DNA from: Actinopolymorpha pittospori | GTDB lineage: Bacteria > Actinomycetota > Actinomycetes > Propionibacteriales > Actinopolymorphaceae | Assembly (NCBI RefSeq): GCF_014873875.1 | Contig: NZ_JADBEM010000001.1 | Location: 2,976,001-3,040,000 of the forward strand | DNA length: 64,000 nucleotides | Reading direction: 5' to 3' | Notes under the pieces: model-generated | Databases searched by the model: none | What the model saw: only the letters and a program-made list of their open reading frames with translations | Told to the model about the DNA's origin: nothing | Translations under genes and position numbers: made by a program | Part shown: piece after piece, positions 8,811 to 17,692 of the stretch | How positions within the stretch are numbered: position 1 is the first letter of the stretch | How the letters are laid out: every line of letters begins with the position of its first letter

Positions 8811-10595
8811 GTGGCATCAGTCGTCGGTAAGAACCTGAACGGGCGGACCTTCTACTACCTCGTGGAGTCCGCCCGCGTCGACGGTCGGCCACGGACGGTG
8901 TCCCAGCGTTACCTCGGCAGTGCCGACGACATCGCCGCCGCGCTCGAGGGTGGTGGCGGTCCGGCGCCAGCGCCAACGCGCTCCCGCCATCTCGCGTTCG
9001 GTGACGTCGCCGCCGTGTGGGGTGTGCTCACCGACCTCGGCGTCGCGCGCTTGGTGGACGAGATCGTGGGCACCGGTCGGGCCAGAGTGTCCGTCGGCAG
9101 CCACCTCGCGCTCGCCGTCCTGCGGCAGGCCGTCGCACCCGAGTCCGACCTGGACCTCGCGACCTGGTGGTCGACGACCGCGGCGGCGCGGTTCGTCCGG
9201 CCCCGGATCGATCCGCGGGCGCTGGAGCTCCGGTCGTTCCGTCGGGCCATGGCCCGGCTCGGTCCGGAGCACCTGCGCCGGATCGAGGCCGCGCTGTTCC
9301 CGCGCCTGCTGGCCGAGCTGGGCCAGGAGGAGCCGGGCCAGGAGGAGCCGGGCCAGCAGGAGCCGGGCCAGCAGGAGCCGGGCCGGCAGGAGGTGGACCG
9401 GCAGGAGCCGGGCCCGGGGCGCGGGGTGCTGGTGCTCGACGTACCCCACTTCGCGACGTACACCGGTCCGAACGAACTGACGACCGGCGCCCGCATGCCG
9501 ACACCGGCCACGACGGACGCCTGGCTGGCCGGGCTCACCACGGTCGTCACGCTGGACGGCGCGATCCCGCTCGTCTCCTCCCTCTACCGGCACGGGGAGT
9601 CCGGTGGCACCGCGTTCACGGCGCTCACCGGCCACCTCGCGAGCCGCTACCGTGCGCTGTCCGCGCAGGGGCCGGTCACCGTGGTGGTCGACGCGGGCCA
9701 GAGCGCCCAACTCGACTTCGGCGCCCGGGCCGGCCTGCACTTCGTCGCCTCGCTGCCGCCGGGTGAGCATCCGGACCTGCTGGCCAGGCCGGCGACCGGA
9801 CGTCGAGCGGTCGACCTGGCCCGCTTTCCGGGAGTGACGGCGCTGGACACCAGGGCCCGGGTGGCAGGGGTCGAACGCCGGGTGATCCTCCTCCACTCCG
9901 CGGCGCTGCAGGCGGCGCAGGGGCAGGCCCTGGCGCAGGACCTCGGCAGCACGACGCGGCGGCTGGAGGAGCTCGCGGCGGCGCTGGCCCGGGGCGGGCT
10001 CCACCTGTCCCGGGAGCAGGTGGCGGCGGAGGTCGGCCGGATCACGCGGTTCCGGTGGGTCGAGCGGGTCCTCACCACCACCGTCACCGGCACCGAGGTG
10101 AGCGGACTGCGGCTGCGCTGGACCGTCGACCAGGCGGCTCGCGCCCGGCTCCACCACGACCTCTTCGGGAAACAGTTGCTCGTCACCGACCACGACGACT
10201 GGCCGGTTGCCGACGTTCTCACCGCCTACCGCGCCCGCTATCGCCTCGAGTCGACGCTGCGCCAGTTCGTCGGACCCGTCGTCGCCGCACCCTCCCCCCG
10301 CTGGCACTGGGACGAGGACCGGGTGGCGGTGCACGCGCTGGTCTGTCTGCTCGCCACCACCGTCGCGCACCTGATGCGGCGGACGGCGCAGCGGTCCGGG
10401 CTCGACCTGTCGGTCCGGGACCTCCTCGGCCGGCTCGCCGGAATCGAGGAGACCCACCTCACCTATCCGTCGACCGGTGGTCGGCCTCGTACGCGTCGCG
10501 TCCTCGCCGAGCGCGACGACGTTCAACAACGCCTGTACGACCTCTTCCGGCTGAGCGACCACGCCCCGATCGCCCGTCCCCGCCCACGAAGCTGA
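8811..10595 (+). CDS. IS1634-like (IS4-group) transposase, solitary
   Basis: A 594-residue DDE transposase-like protein starting at a GTG. The N-terminal part (FYYLVESARVDGRPRTVSQRYLG) is typical of the IS1634 family. The catalytic fold can be followed: first Asp in LVLDVPHFATY (near 210), second Asp in VVVDAGQSAQ (near 300), and Glu in YRARYRLESTLRQF (near 480). All three acids appear present. An insert of six pentapeptides (GQEEP, GQEEP, GQQEP, GQQEP, GRQEV, DRQEP) sits just before the first catalytic Asp. I found no matching terminal inverted repeats or target duplication in the flanks. It could be a decayed element or a domesticated transposase. Confidence 0.8.
   Translation: MASVVGKNLNGRTFYYLVESARVDGRPRTVSQRYLGSADDIAAALEGGGGPAPAPTRSRHLAFGDVAAVWGVLTDLGVARLVDEIVGTGRARVSVGSHLALAVLRQAVAPESDLDLATWWSTTAAARFVRPRIDPRALELRSFRRAMARLGPEHLRRIEAALFPRLLAELGQEEPGQEEPGQQEPGQQEPGRQEVDRQEPGPGRGVLVLDVPHFATYTGPNELTTGARMPTPATTDAWLAGLTTVVTLDGAIPLVSSLYRHGESGGTAFTALTGHLASRYRALSAQGPVTVVVDAGQSAQLDFGARAGLHFVASLPPGEHPDLLARPATGRRAVDLARFPGVTALDTRARVAGVERRVILLHSAALQAAQGQALAQDLGSTTRRLEELAAALARGGLHLSREQVAAEVGRITRFRWVERVLTTTVTGTEVSGLRLRWTVDQAARARLHHDLFGKQLLVTDHDDWPVADVLTAYRARYRLESTLRQFVGPVVAAPSPRWHWDEDRVAVHALVCLLATTVAHLMRRTAQRSGLDLSVRDLLGRLAGIEETHLTYPSTGGRPRTRRVLAERDDVQQRLYDLFRLSDHAPIARPRPRS
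9320..9409 (+). repeat. Six 15-bp tandem repeats inside the transposase
   Basis: The unit is GGGCCAGGAGGAGCC. Copies 1-2 are identical, copies 3-4 are identical with one change, and copies 5-6 are diverged. The unit keeps frame and encodes Gly-Gln-Glu/Gln-Glu-Pro. Copy number could vary between strains by slippage. Confidence 0.9.
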
Positions 10596-10639
10596 CGGAG
10601 CTGACGAGGCGACGCGGGGCGAAGAAGCGCATCTACCGT

Positions 10640-10686
10640 CTTGTTGTCCACCTTGCCAACAAGCTATTATCAGGGTTGCCAACAAG
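10640..10686 (+). promoter_or_regulatory. TetR promoter with overlapping operators
   Basis: A good sigma-70 promoter is visible: -35 TTGTTG (10641-10646), 18-bp spacer, -10 TATTAT (10665-10670). Inverted arms CTTGTTG (10640-10646) and CAACAAG (10657-10663) frame the spacer. TTGCCAACAAG occurs at 10653-10663 and again at 10676-10686 over the likely start of transcription. This fits autorepression by the TetR protein encoded next. Confidence 0.7.
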
Positions 10687-10694
10687 AGGGGACC

Positions 10695-11321
10695 GTGACG
10701 GAACGACGGCGCAGGCGTACGCCCGAGCAGGCTCGGGAGGAGATCCTCGACGCCGCCACCGAGCTGATCGCCCAGGACGGGCCGGACGGCGTGGGACTGC
10801 GCCGAGTAGCCGAGGCCGTCGGCGTCTCGCACGGCCTGGTGACCCACTACTTCGGCACCTACGCCGCGTTGGTCCGAGCCGTCCTGCAGCGCGAGAACGA
10901 GCGGCAGCGGGAGCGGATACGAGCACGGATGCGGGCCAGTCAGGGCGTTCCGTACGCGGACGACATGACCCGAGTGCTGTTCGAGGCGGTCGCCGACGAG
11001 CGCTACGTGCGCCTGTTCGCCTGGTCCAGCCTGCACGCCGAGGACGTCAGCGCGCCGTCGCAAGCGCTGGCCGAACTCGTCGACGCGCTCGAGGCCGGCA
11101 TCCGGCTCGTTCTGCCCGACCCGGCGCGGCCGGACCGGGCCCGGATCGAGGCGGTGGTCCTGCTCGCGCTGTCCGCGGCGTACGGATACGCGCTCGGCCG
11201 GCGATCCTGGCTGGCCGGGCTCGGGCACGACCCGGCCGACCCCGCCCATGACGCGTCCTTCCGGGCCGCCCTGTCGTCCGCACTCGCCACCTATCTCGCC
11301 GGAGAGACGCCACCGCCATGA
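10695..11321 (+). CDS. TetR-family transcriptional regulator
   Basis: A 208-residue regulator. The N-terminal HTH is clear: RRRRTPEQAREEILDAATEL, then GLRRVAEAVGVSHGLVTHYF at about residues 32-51. The C-terminal ligand domain is all-helical and matches no family I can name. I chose the GTG at 10695, which has AGAGGGGA just upstream; an earlier start at 10641 would lie inside the promoter. Its stop overlaps the next gene's ATG by four bases (ATGA), so regulator and membrane protein are co-translated. The operator repeats over its own promoter suggest autoregulation, with the downstream membrane protein as part of the response. Confidence 0.88.
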   Translation: MTERRRRRTPEQAREEILDAATELIAQDGPDGVGLRRVAEAVGVSHGLVTHYFGTYAALVRAVLQRENERQRERIRARMRASQGVPYADDMTRVLFEAVADERYVRLFAWSSLHAEDVSAPSQALAELVDALEAGIRLVLPDPARPDRARIEAVVLLALSAAYGYALGRRSWLAGLGHDPADPAHDASFRAALSSALATYLAGETPPP

Positions 11322-11809
11322 CGATCGATCTGACGTCGCTCAATCTGCTGCTCATCGTCGCGATCACCGCAGTGATCCTGGTGAGCCAGTTCTCCACCCG
11401 GCCGGTCCGGTCGCTGACGTACCTGTGGGTCGCGCTGCTCCTCGCGCGCGGCTGCGTCCCGCCCGGTCCGGCTCGGACGACGGGGGCCGGGATCGCGTTC
11501 CTCGTCCTCGGGCTGGTCGTCTCGGCGGTGTTCGGATACGCGCGCGGCCGCACCATGCCAATGTGGCGGGACGCCGCCGGACGCCTGTGCCGCAGGGGCG
11601 GCCGGGTCACGCTGCTGCTCTGGCTCGCCACCCTCGCCGCCCGGCTGGGACTCGGCGCGCTCGCCCTGCTGGCGTTCGGTGAGCCGTTCAACGGCGACGC
11701 CCTGTGGCTCGGTGTCGGCGTCACACTCGGCGTACAGCAGGTAGTGATGACCTACTACGGTCGTCGGGTGCCCCTGACGGGCTCCTCGCCGCGGCCGGTG
11801 ACGACCTGA
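11318..11809 (+). CDS. Small membrane protein, unknown function
   Basis: A 163-residue integral membrane protein with four hydrophobic segments (about residues 9-25, 32-45, 52-72 and 92-115) and a weaker C-terminal one. The loop RGRTMPMWRDAAGRLCRRGGRVT resembles CcdC/DUF1453-type proteins, but I am not certain of the family. Its ATG overlaps the TetR stop codon (ATGA). Coupling to a TetR regulator suggests a role in export or tolerance of the compound the regulator senses, though nothing in the sequence shows a transport function. Confidence 0.72.
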   Translation: MTIDLTSLNLLLIVAITAVILVSQFSTRPVRSLTYLWVALLLARGCVPPGPARTTGAGIAFLVLGLVVSAVFGYARGRTMPMWRDAAGRLCRRGGRVTLLLWLATLAARLGLGALALLAFGEPFNGDALWLGVGVTLGVQQVVMTYYGRRVPLTGSSPRPVTT

Positions 11810-12004
11810 TCGACACGTTCGACCGGACTCCGAACCTCCTACCTCGCCGGCTGACCCTCGACGGCTTCATGAGGAGTTTCTCATCGACGCCGCCTGAACC
11901 CCCGCTCGTGATGTCCGAGTAGGTGTGGGGCTGTTCACTTTCGGGACTGCGCCCGGGACCTCACCCACCCCTGCGATCCGGTTTTGGCGGACAGAGCCAG
12001 GGAG

Positions 12005-13570
12005 ATGAACGGTGGCATGGATGAGGGAGCGCAGCAGGAACGAGAACCGCTGTCGAGCCAATCCGGACGAAACGAGAAGGGTCGCCGCCGTCGGAGGGCG
12101 TTCGGCGCCGCGCTCGGTCTCACAGCGGTCGGAAGCATCCTTCCCGGCACGGGGCTCTTCGCCGCCGGCCTGCGCAAGGTCGGGTTGACGATCCTCGCGT
12201 TGTTCGTCGCCGCGGCTGGATTCGCCGCCTACCTGGTGCTGGCTGACCAGCGAACCATTTTGCACTGGGTGGTGCGGCCCGGCGCACTCGTCGTGATCAG
12301 CGTGGTGCTGTCGGCGGTGGCGCTGGCGTGGGTGTGCGTCATCGTCGCGACCTACCGGTCGCTGCGCCCACGAAGGCTCGGCCGAGCCCAGCAGGCCATG
12401 GGTTACGGGCTGGTCCTGGTCCTGGCGGCCGGCGCCGTCACCCCGCTCGCGGTCGGCGGACGGTATGCCCTGGTACAGAAGAGCCTTGTCGAGAAGGTCT
12501 TCGCCAGCCCGCAGAGCAAGAGCGCCACCAGACCGGTCCGGGCGAGCGCGGCCGACCCGTGGGCCGGCAAGGATCGTGTCAACGTCCTGTTGCTCGGTGG
12601 TGACGGGGGCCCGGACCGGATGGGTATCCGCACCGACACGGTCATCGTGGCGAGTATCGACACCAAGACCGGCAACACCGTCTTGTTCAGCCTTCCGCGC
12701 AACCTGCAGAACATTCCCTTCCCGGCGGGCTCGCCGCTCGCCGAGGTCTACCCGAACGGCAGGTTCGCCGGTGGGCCGGATGCTGATCCGCTGGAGTGGA
12801 TGCTGAACGCCGTCTACATCAACGTCCCGCGCCAGCACCCCGGTGTCCTGGACAGTGACAACCCCGGCGCCGACGCCACCAAGCTCGCCGCCAGTGGGGC
12901 GGTCGGTCTCACGCTCGACTACTACGTCATGGTCAACCTCAAGGGATTCCGGCAACTCGTCGACGCGCTCGGCGGGATCACGGTGGACGTCAACACCCGC
13001 GTCTCGATCGGAGGCGAGACCGACCGCAACCTGCCGCCGGCCGGCTGGATCGAACCCGGACCCAACCAGCACCTGAACGGCGCGATGGCGTTGTGGTTCG
13101 CCCGCGGCCGCTTCGGCTCCGACGACTGGCAGCGGATGTTGCGCCAGCGCTGTGCGATCGACGCGATCGTCCGGCAGGCCGACCCGATGCGGCTCCTGAC
13201 CCGTTACGAGGCACTCGCCCGGGTCACCAAGGACATCGTGCTGACCGACATCCCGCAGGGTGTGCTGCCCGCGTTCGTCGACCTGTCCCTGAAGGTGAAG
13301 GACGCGAACATCACCAGCATCGCGTTTACCAACGAGATCATCGACTCCGGGAACCCCGACTACGACCTGATTCACTCGCGGGTACAGGGCGCCCTGCGCG
13401 CCAGCGAGGAGGGCCGGACGAGCGCGGACATCGCCGACTCACTCAAGGACGCCTGCGCCTGGAAGGGCGCTCCGACAGGTACGCCCGCGCCTGTCCCCAC
13501 CACCAAGCCCGCGCCCGCCAAGGAGCCGGCCGACAAGCCCGCCCCGGCCAACCAGCCGGGCACTCGCTGA
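12005..13570 (+). CDS. LytR-CpsA-Psr (LCP) family glycopolymer ligase
   Basis: A membrane-anchored enzyme that transfers lipid-linked glycopolymers to peptidoglycan outside the membrane. The 521-residue protein has a basic cytoplasmic N-terminus and several hydrophobic segments (from about residue 35 to 160). The LCP domain starts at RVNVLLLGGD, followed by RTDTVIVASID with the conserved Arg/Asp pair and SLPRNLQ. The extracellular C-terminus ends in a Pro/Ala/Lys-rich tail likely to lie in the wall. The chosen ATG (12005) follows a CCAGGGAG purine stretch; a TTG at 11984 or an ATG at 12017 are alternatives. More N-terminal membrane segments than the usual single one is a mild oddity. Confidence 0.9.
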   Translation: MNGGMDEGAQQEREPLSSQSGRNEKGRRRRRAFGAALGLTAVGSILPGTGLFAAGLRKVGLTILALFVAAAGFAAYLVLADQRTILHWVVRPGALVVISVVLSAVALAWVCVIVATYRSLRPRRLGRAQQAMGYGLVLVLAAGAVTPLAVGGRYALVQKSLVEKVFASPQSKSATRPVRASAADPWAGKDRVNVLLLGGDGGPDRMGIRTDTVIVASIDTKTGNTVLFSLPRNLQNIPFPAGSPLAEVYPNGRFAGGPDADPLEWMLNAVYINVPRQHPGVLDSDNPGADATKLAASGAVGLTLDYYVMVNLKGFRQLVDALGGITVDVNTRVSIGGETDRNLPPAGWIEPGPNQHLNGAMALWFARGRFGSDDWQRMLRQRCAIDAIVRQADPMRLLTRYEALARVTKDIVLTDIPQGVLPAFVDLSLKVKDANITSIAFTNEIIDSGNPDYDLIHSRVQGALRASEEGRTSADIADSLKDACAWKGAPTGTPAPVPTTKPAPAKEPADKPAPANQPGTR

Positions 13571-13625
13571 CCGGCGCCGCACCACGTTAGGCGCGAGCTC
13601 CTGACTCGCCACGAACGAAGAAGCC

Positions 13626-13665
13626 GCTGCCCGCGTCTCCAGGAACACCTGGGGACGCGGGCAGC
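13626..13665. terminator. Bidirectional terminator
   Basis: An 18-bp stem with 17 matched pairs and a 4-base loop (AACA), arms 13626-13643 and 13648-13665. It lies between the convergent LCP and oligopeptide-ABC genes and can serve both. Confidence 0.88.
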
Positions 13666-13708
13666 CGCAGCGTCTCGGGGCCGGCGCCCCTCCTGAGCGA
13701 GGAGGTTG

Positions 13709-14791
13709 CTAGCGAGGGACACCCTCACCCTGCTGGGCCGAGGAACCCGACGGGACCAGCGTGAGCATCCGGCTCAGCTCCTCCTTGGGGAGTTCGGGCC
13801 GGTCGTCGTAGAGGAAGCAGGCGGCCGCGTGGTCGGCGGCGGGGAGGTAGGGCGGGGGTGGGTTCTCCACGCACTTCGCCATCACCGCGGGACACCGTTC
13901 GGCGAACCGGCACCCGCCGTGGCCCTCCGGGACGGTGACCTGCTCCGAGCGGGTGGCGATCTCCTGACCCCAGCGACGGTCCGGGTCGGGCCACGGGATC
14001 GAGTTGATGAGCAGCTGGGTGTAGGGGTGCTTGGGTGCGGTGATCACGGTCTCGACGTCGCCCGCCTCCACGATGGTGCCGCGATACATCACCAGGATGT
14101 GGTCGCTCACGTGGTAGGCGGTGCCGAGGTCGTGGGTGATGTAGAGGATCGGCACGTTCAACGTCTGGTTGACAGTGCGCAGGCTCTCCAGGATGGTCGC
14201 CCGCAGTGAGGCGTCCACCATCGACACCGGCTCGTCGGCGACGATCAGCTTCGGCCGCAGCATCAGCGCGCGCGCCACGGTGACCCGCTGGCGCTGGCCA
14301 CCGGAGAGCTGGTGCGGATACCGGCCGAGGGTCTCATCCGGTCGCAGGCCCACGGTCTCCAGCGCGTTGACCATCAGGTCGTGGCGATCAGAGCGCGACC
14401 GCGCGAGACGGAACTTCCGGATCGGCACGGTGAGCACGTGGTCGACCTTGTAGAACGGGTTGAAGACCGAGAACGGGTCCTGGAACACCGCCTGGACGTC
14501 GCGGCGGAACTCCCGCATCCGGGGCCCGGACAGCGACGAGACGTCCTGGCCCTCGTACAGGATCGTCCCCGACGTCGGGGCGATGAAGCCCATCAGGAGG
14601 GACGCGAGGGTGGTCTTGCCGCTTCCGCTCTCGCCCACCACGGAGACGATCTGCGGCGTGTCACCCCGCACCGTCAGAGACACGTCGTCGAGTGCGACCG
14701 TGGAGTCCCGGGAGAGTACGCCGCCCCCGTAGGTCTTGGTGACGTTGCGCAGCTCGATGAGCGGCGGATCCGTGCTTTCAGGCTTCGCCAT
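13709..14791 (-). CDS. Oligopeptide ABC transporter ATPase (OppF/DppF type)
   Basis: Second ATPase of the peptide importer encoded between 13.7 and 19.5 kb. It has Walker A GESGSGKTT, Q-loop QAVFQDP, signature LSGGQRQR, Walker B LIVADEPVS and the switch His in YITHD. The C-terminal oligopeptide extension carries the cysteine cluster CRFAERCPAVMAKC, which binds Fe-S or metal in related proteins. The ATG at 14791 gives 360 residues and overlaps the end of the upstream ATPase gene by 14 bases. Walker B reads DEPVSMVD, with Val replacing the usual Thr, a common OppF variant. It is the last gene of the operon, before the strong terminator at 13626-13665. Confidence 0.92.
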   Translation of the reverse strand: MAKPESTDPPLIELRNVTKTYGGGVLSRDSTVALDDVSLTVRGDTPQIVSVVGESGSGKTTLASLLMGFIAPTSGTILYEGQDVSSLSGPRMREFRRDVQAVFQDPFSVFNPFYKVDHVLTVPIRKFRLARSRSDRHDLMVNALETVGLRPDETLGRYPHQLSGGQRQRVTVARALMLRPKLIVADEPVSMVDASLRATILESLRTVNQTLNVPILYITHDLGTAYHVSDHILVMYRGTIVEAGDVETVITAPKHPYTQLLINSIPWPDPDRRWGQEIATRSEQVTVPEGHGGCRFAERCPAVMAKCVENPPPPYLPAADHAAACFLYDDRPELPKEELSRMLTLVPSGSSAQQGEGVPR

Positions 14792-15773
14792 GACGCTCCT
14801 CGTGCAGGTGGCAGGCGGCGAACTGGCTCGGTCGGTACTCACGATAGGCCGGCGCTTCCTCCCGGCAGACCTCCATCACCTTGGGGCAGCGCGGGTGGAA
14901 CAGGCAACCGTCCGGCAGCGACTTCAGGGAGGGCGGGAGACCGGGGATGCCGCGGAACGTGCCCCGGTCCTCCAGCTTGGGCAGGCTGTCGATGAGCAAC
15001 TCGGTGTAGGGATGCAGCGGCTTGGCGAAGATGTCGCGGATGGGGGAGAGCTCGGCGAGCTTCCCCGCGTACATCACCGACAGCCGGTCCACCGACTGGG
15101 CCATCAGACCCATGTCGTGACCGATCAGGATGACCGCGACCCCCATCTCCTCCTGCAGGCGCACGATGGTGTCCATCACCTGGCGCTGCACCACCACGTC
15201 GAGCGCGGAGGTGGGTTCGTCGGCGATGACGACCTTGGGCTGCATCGCCACCGCGATGGCGATGCAGGCCCGCTGTTTCATGCCACCGGACAGCTCGTGG
15301 GGATACATCCGGCCGGTCTCCTGGCGCAGCCCCACCGAGACCAACGCGGACCGAGCCCGATCCAGCAGTTCCTTCTTCGGAACCCGCTGGGTGGCGTGGT
15401 CCTCCAGGGTGTCGACGATCTGGTCCTCGATCCGGGCGACCGGGTTGAGGGAGTTCATCGCGCCCTGCGGGATCATCGCGATCTCGCGGGCCCGGATCCC
15501 GCGCATGGCGCGCTCGGCCAGGGGGACCAGGTCGGTTCCGTTCAGCAGGATCTGTCCGCCGGTGATCCGGCCCGGCTTGCGGATCATCCGCATCAGGGCG
15601 AGGGCGACGGTGGACTTGCCCGATCCTGACTCACCGACCAGGCCGAGCCGCTCGCCCGGCATCAGGTCGAAGGAGATGCCGTTGACGGCCTGCACCACGC
15701 CCGCGTCGGTGTAGTACTGCACCCGCAGGTCGCGCACGGACAGGGCCGGCTCCGGCGACGGGGCGGTACTCAT
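14778..15773 (-). CDS. Oligopeptide ABC transporter ATPase (OppD/DppD type)
   Basis: First ATPase of the peptide importer, 331 residues from the ATG at 15773. Visible motifs are Walker A GESGSGKST, Q-loop MIPQGAMNSLNP, signature LSGGMKQR, Walker B VVIADEPTSALD and GHDMG. The C-terminal CLFHPRCPKVMEVC cluster matches the oligopeptide subfamily. The ATG overlaps the stop of the permease gene before it (ATGA), indicating coupled translation and fixed stoichiometry. The reading frame extends upstream past the ATG, but those residues are only the permease gene read in another frame. Confidence 0.93.
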   Translation of the reverse strand: MSTAPSPEPALSVRDLRVQYYTDAGVVQAVNGISFDLMPGERLGLVGESGSGKSTVALALMRMIRKPGRITGGQILLNGTDLVPLAERAMRGIRAREIAMIPQGAMNSLNPVARIEDQIVDTLEDHATQRVPKKELLDRARSALVSVGLRQETGRMYPHELSGGMKQRACIAIAVAMQPKVVIADEPTSALDVVVQRQVMDTIVRLQEEMGVAVILIGHDMGLMAQSVDRLSVMYAGKLAELSPIRDIFAKPLHPYTELLIDSLPKLEDRGTFRGIPGLPPSLKSLPDGCLFHPRCPKVMEVCREEAPAYREYRPSQFAACHLHEERHGEA

Positions 15774-16681
15774 TCGGACCTCCGGGAACGCGGGTTTGCC
15801 CACTCGTCGAGGGCGAAGGAGATGAAGTACAGGGACAGGATCAGCAAGATGATGATCGCGATGGGGATGCCCCACCACCACCACAGGTTGCGCAGCAGCG
15901 CGGAGTACCGCTGCATCCAGTAGAACGTCATGCCCAGCGTGGGTTCACGTTGGGAGCCGAGACCGAGCAGCTCCAGGCCGAGCGCGCCGTAGACGGCGCC
16001 GATCAGCGCACCGACGAAGCCGGCCAGCAGGAACGGCGCCAGGTTGGGTGTCAGCTCCCTGATGATGATCTCCGGCCCGCGCATGCCGGAGAGCCTGGCC
16101 ATCTGGATGAACGCGCGTTCGCGCAGGGACAGGACCTGCGCCCGGATCCCACGGGTGGGCCCGGGCCAGGCGAACGCCGCCAGGATGAACGCCATGTTCT
16201 CGACCGAGATGTACTGCTGTAGCAGCGAGGCGATGACGACCATCACCAGGAAGCTCGGGATCGTGAACATCACGTCGACGATCCAGCGGATCACGCTGTC
16301 GATCCAACCGCCGTAGAAGGCGGAGATGAGTCCGAGCACGATACCGATCGCCAGGCCGAGTGCGCCGGCGAGGAGACCGATCTTCAGGCTCAGTCTCGTA
16401 CCGACGATCATCACCGCGAGCATGTCGCGCCCCTGGGCGTCGGTGCCGAAGGGGTAGTCCCAGGAGGGCGCGAGGCTAGCCGGAGCGGCCAGCGGGTAGG
16501 GCGCCTTCACGGTGTCGACGAACAGGCTGCCGACGGTCGAGAAGAGCACGAGTCCGAGGAAGATGACCAGACCGACCGCGAGCAGGGGGTTGCGGCGGAT
16601 GTAACGCATGAAGGAGTTGGCGCGGCCGGTCCAGGCCTGCCGCCCCGGCATGGTCATCGACTGCGTGGCTGGGGTGACCAT
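15770..16681 (-). CDS. Peptide ABC transporter permease (DppC type)
   Basis: Inner-membrane subunit of the peptide importer, 303 residues. It has the N-terminal membrane segment NPLLAVGLVIFLGLVLFSTV, the periplasmic FGTDAQGRDML segment diagnostic of DppC/OppC, and five further segments. The cytoplasmic EAA-like loop is RERAFIQMARLSGMRGPEII. An unusual run of four Trp (LRNLWWWWGIP) lies before the last membrane segment. The start at 16681 is two bases after the DppB-type stop; the gene end overlaps the OppD-type start (ATGA). Confidence 0.92.
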   Translation of the reverse strand: MVTPATQSMTMPGRQAWTGRANSFMRYIRRNPLLAVGLVIFLGLVLFSTVGSLFVDTVKAPYPLAAPASLAPSWDYPFGTDAQGRDMLAVMIVGTRLSLKIGLLAGALGLAIGIVLGLISAFYGGWIDSVIRWIVDVMFTIPSFLVMVVIASLLQQYISVENMAFILAAFAWPGPTRGIRAQVLSLRERAFIQMARLSGMRGPEIIIRELTPNLAPFLLAGFVGALIGAVYGALGLELLGLGSQREPTLGMTFYWMQRYSALLRNLWWWWGIPIAIIILLILSLYFISFALDEWANPRSRRSE

Positions 16682-16683
16682 GC

Positions 16684-17688
16684 TCACCTCCGGTCGTAAC
16701 GGATACGGGGATCGAGCAACGGATAGATCAGGTCGACGATGAGTGTGGCGATGCACACCGCGAAGACCAGGATCATCGTGATGCCGTACAGCAGGTTGTA
16801 GTCGAGCACCTGGATGGAGGAGTTGATCAGCAGACCGAGGCCCGGGTAGGCGAACAACGTCTCCACCAGCACGGTGGAGAAGATGAACGTTCCGAGCGAC
16901 ATCACCAGGCCGGTGACCTGCGGCAGGAGTGCGTTGCGCACGGCGTACCGCAGGAAGATGCGCCGGGGCCGGAGCCCCTTGGCATCAGCGAAGGTGATGT
17001 AGTCCTCGCCCACGGTCATCACCATCAGGCCCCGCATCTGCAGGGCCTGCCCTCCCAACTGGAAGAGGATCAACGCCACCGCGGGTAGGAAGGAGTGCTG
17101 GATGACATCCAGCGCGAAGCTCAGACTCCAACCTGGGTTCGCTGTTCGTGAGTACGCCCCCGCCAGCGGGAAGACCTTGAGCTGGAAGGCGAACAGGTAG
17201 ATCAGGAGGAACCCGAGCACGAACGCCGGCACCGCGCTGGTGAGCATGCTGACCGGCACCAGGCCGCGAAGCCAGCCTGGTGAGCGCGGCCAGCCGAGCA
17301 GCGCGCCCAGGATCGTACCGATGACAAAGGCGATCACGATCGACACGAGCCCGAGCCCGAGCGTCCACGGCAGGGCGTCCCCGATGACGGCGTTGACCGT
17401 GCGTGGATACTGCGAGATCGAGTAGCCGTAGTCGAACTGCACGACCTTCAACAGGGCGTTGAGGTACTGCTTCCACAGAGGCTGGTCCACACCGAAGGCG
17501 TGGTTGTAGGCCTCGGCCATCGCCTGCAGCCCCGTCTGCTGGCGACCACCCTGGGTGGCCGCCAGCAGCAGGCGCTCCTTGATCGGATCACGCGGGCTGA
17601 GCTTCGGGATCAGGAAGTTGATGCTCGCCGCGGTCCACATCACCAGCAGGAGAAGAAGGATCCGGCGGACGAAGTAACGCAACGACAC
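16684..17688 (-). CDS. Peptide ABC transporter permease (DppB type)
   Basis: Inner-membrane partner of the DppC-type permease, 334 residues and six predicted membrane segments. It begins with RYFVRRILLLLLVMW, the typical DppB opening, followed by the extracellular loop SPRDPIKERLL. The cytoplasmic coupling loop is GEDYITFADAKGLRPRRIFLRYAVRNALLP. The ATG at 17688 lies four bases from the binding-protein stop. It continues the five-gene order binding protein, DppB, DppC, OppD, OppF. The sequence is a paralogue of the truncated permease at the right edge of the window. Confidence 0.93.
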   Translation of the reverse strand: MSLRYFVRRILLLLLVMWTAASINFLIPKLSPRDPIKERLLLAATQGGRQQTGLQAMAEAYNHAFGVDQPLWKQYLNALLKVVQFDYGYSISQYPRTVNAVIGDALPWTLGLGLVSIVIAFVIGTILGALLGWPRSPGWLRGLVPVSMLTSAVPAFVLGFLLIYLFAFQLKVFPLAGAYSRTANPGWSLSFALDVIQHSFLPAVALILFQLGGQALQMRGLMVMTVGEDYITFADAKGLRPRRIFLRYAVRNALLPQVTGLVMSLGTFIFSTVLVETLFAYPGLGLLINSSIQVLDYNLLYGITMILVFAVCIATLIVDLIYPLLDPRIRYDRR

Positions 17689-17692
17689 CGGC

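Noticed and set aside
9320..9409. CRISPR-like repeats
   Set aside because: The units are contiguous, 15 bp and coding, with no spacers.
8686..10680. Terminal inverted repeats of an insertion sequence
   Set aside because: I compared the 125 bases before and 85 bases after the transposase gene and found no matching ends.
11810..12004. Gene or promoter between the membrane protein and the LCP gene
   Set aside because: Short frames lack ribosome binding sites and no consensus promoter could be placed with confidence.
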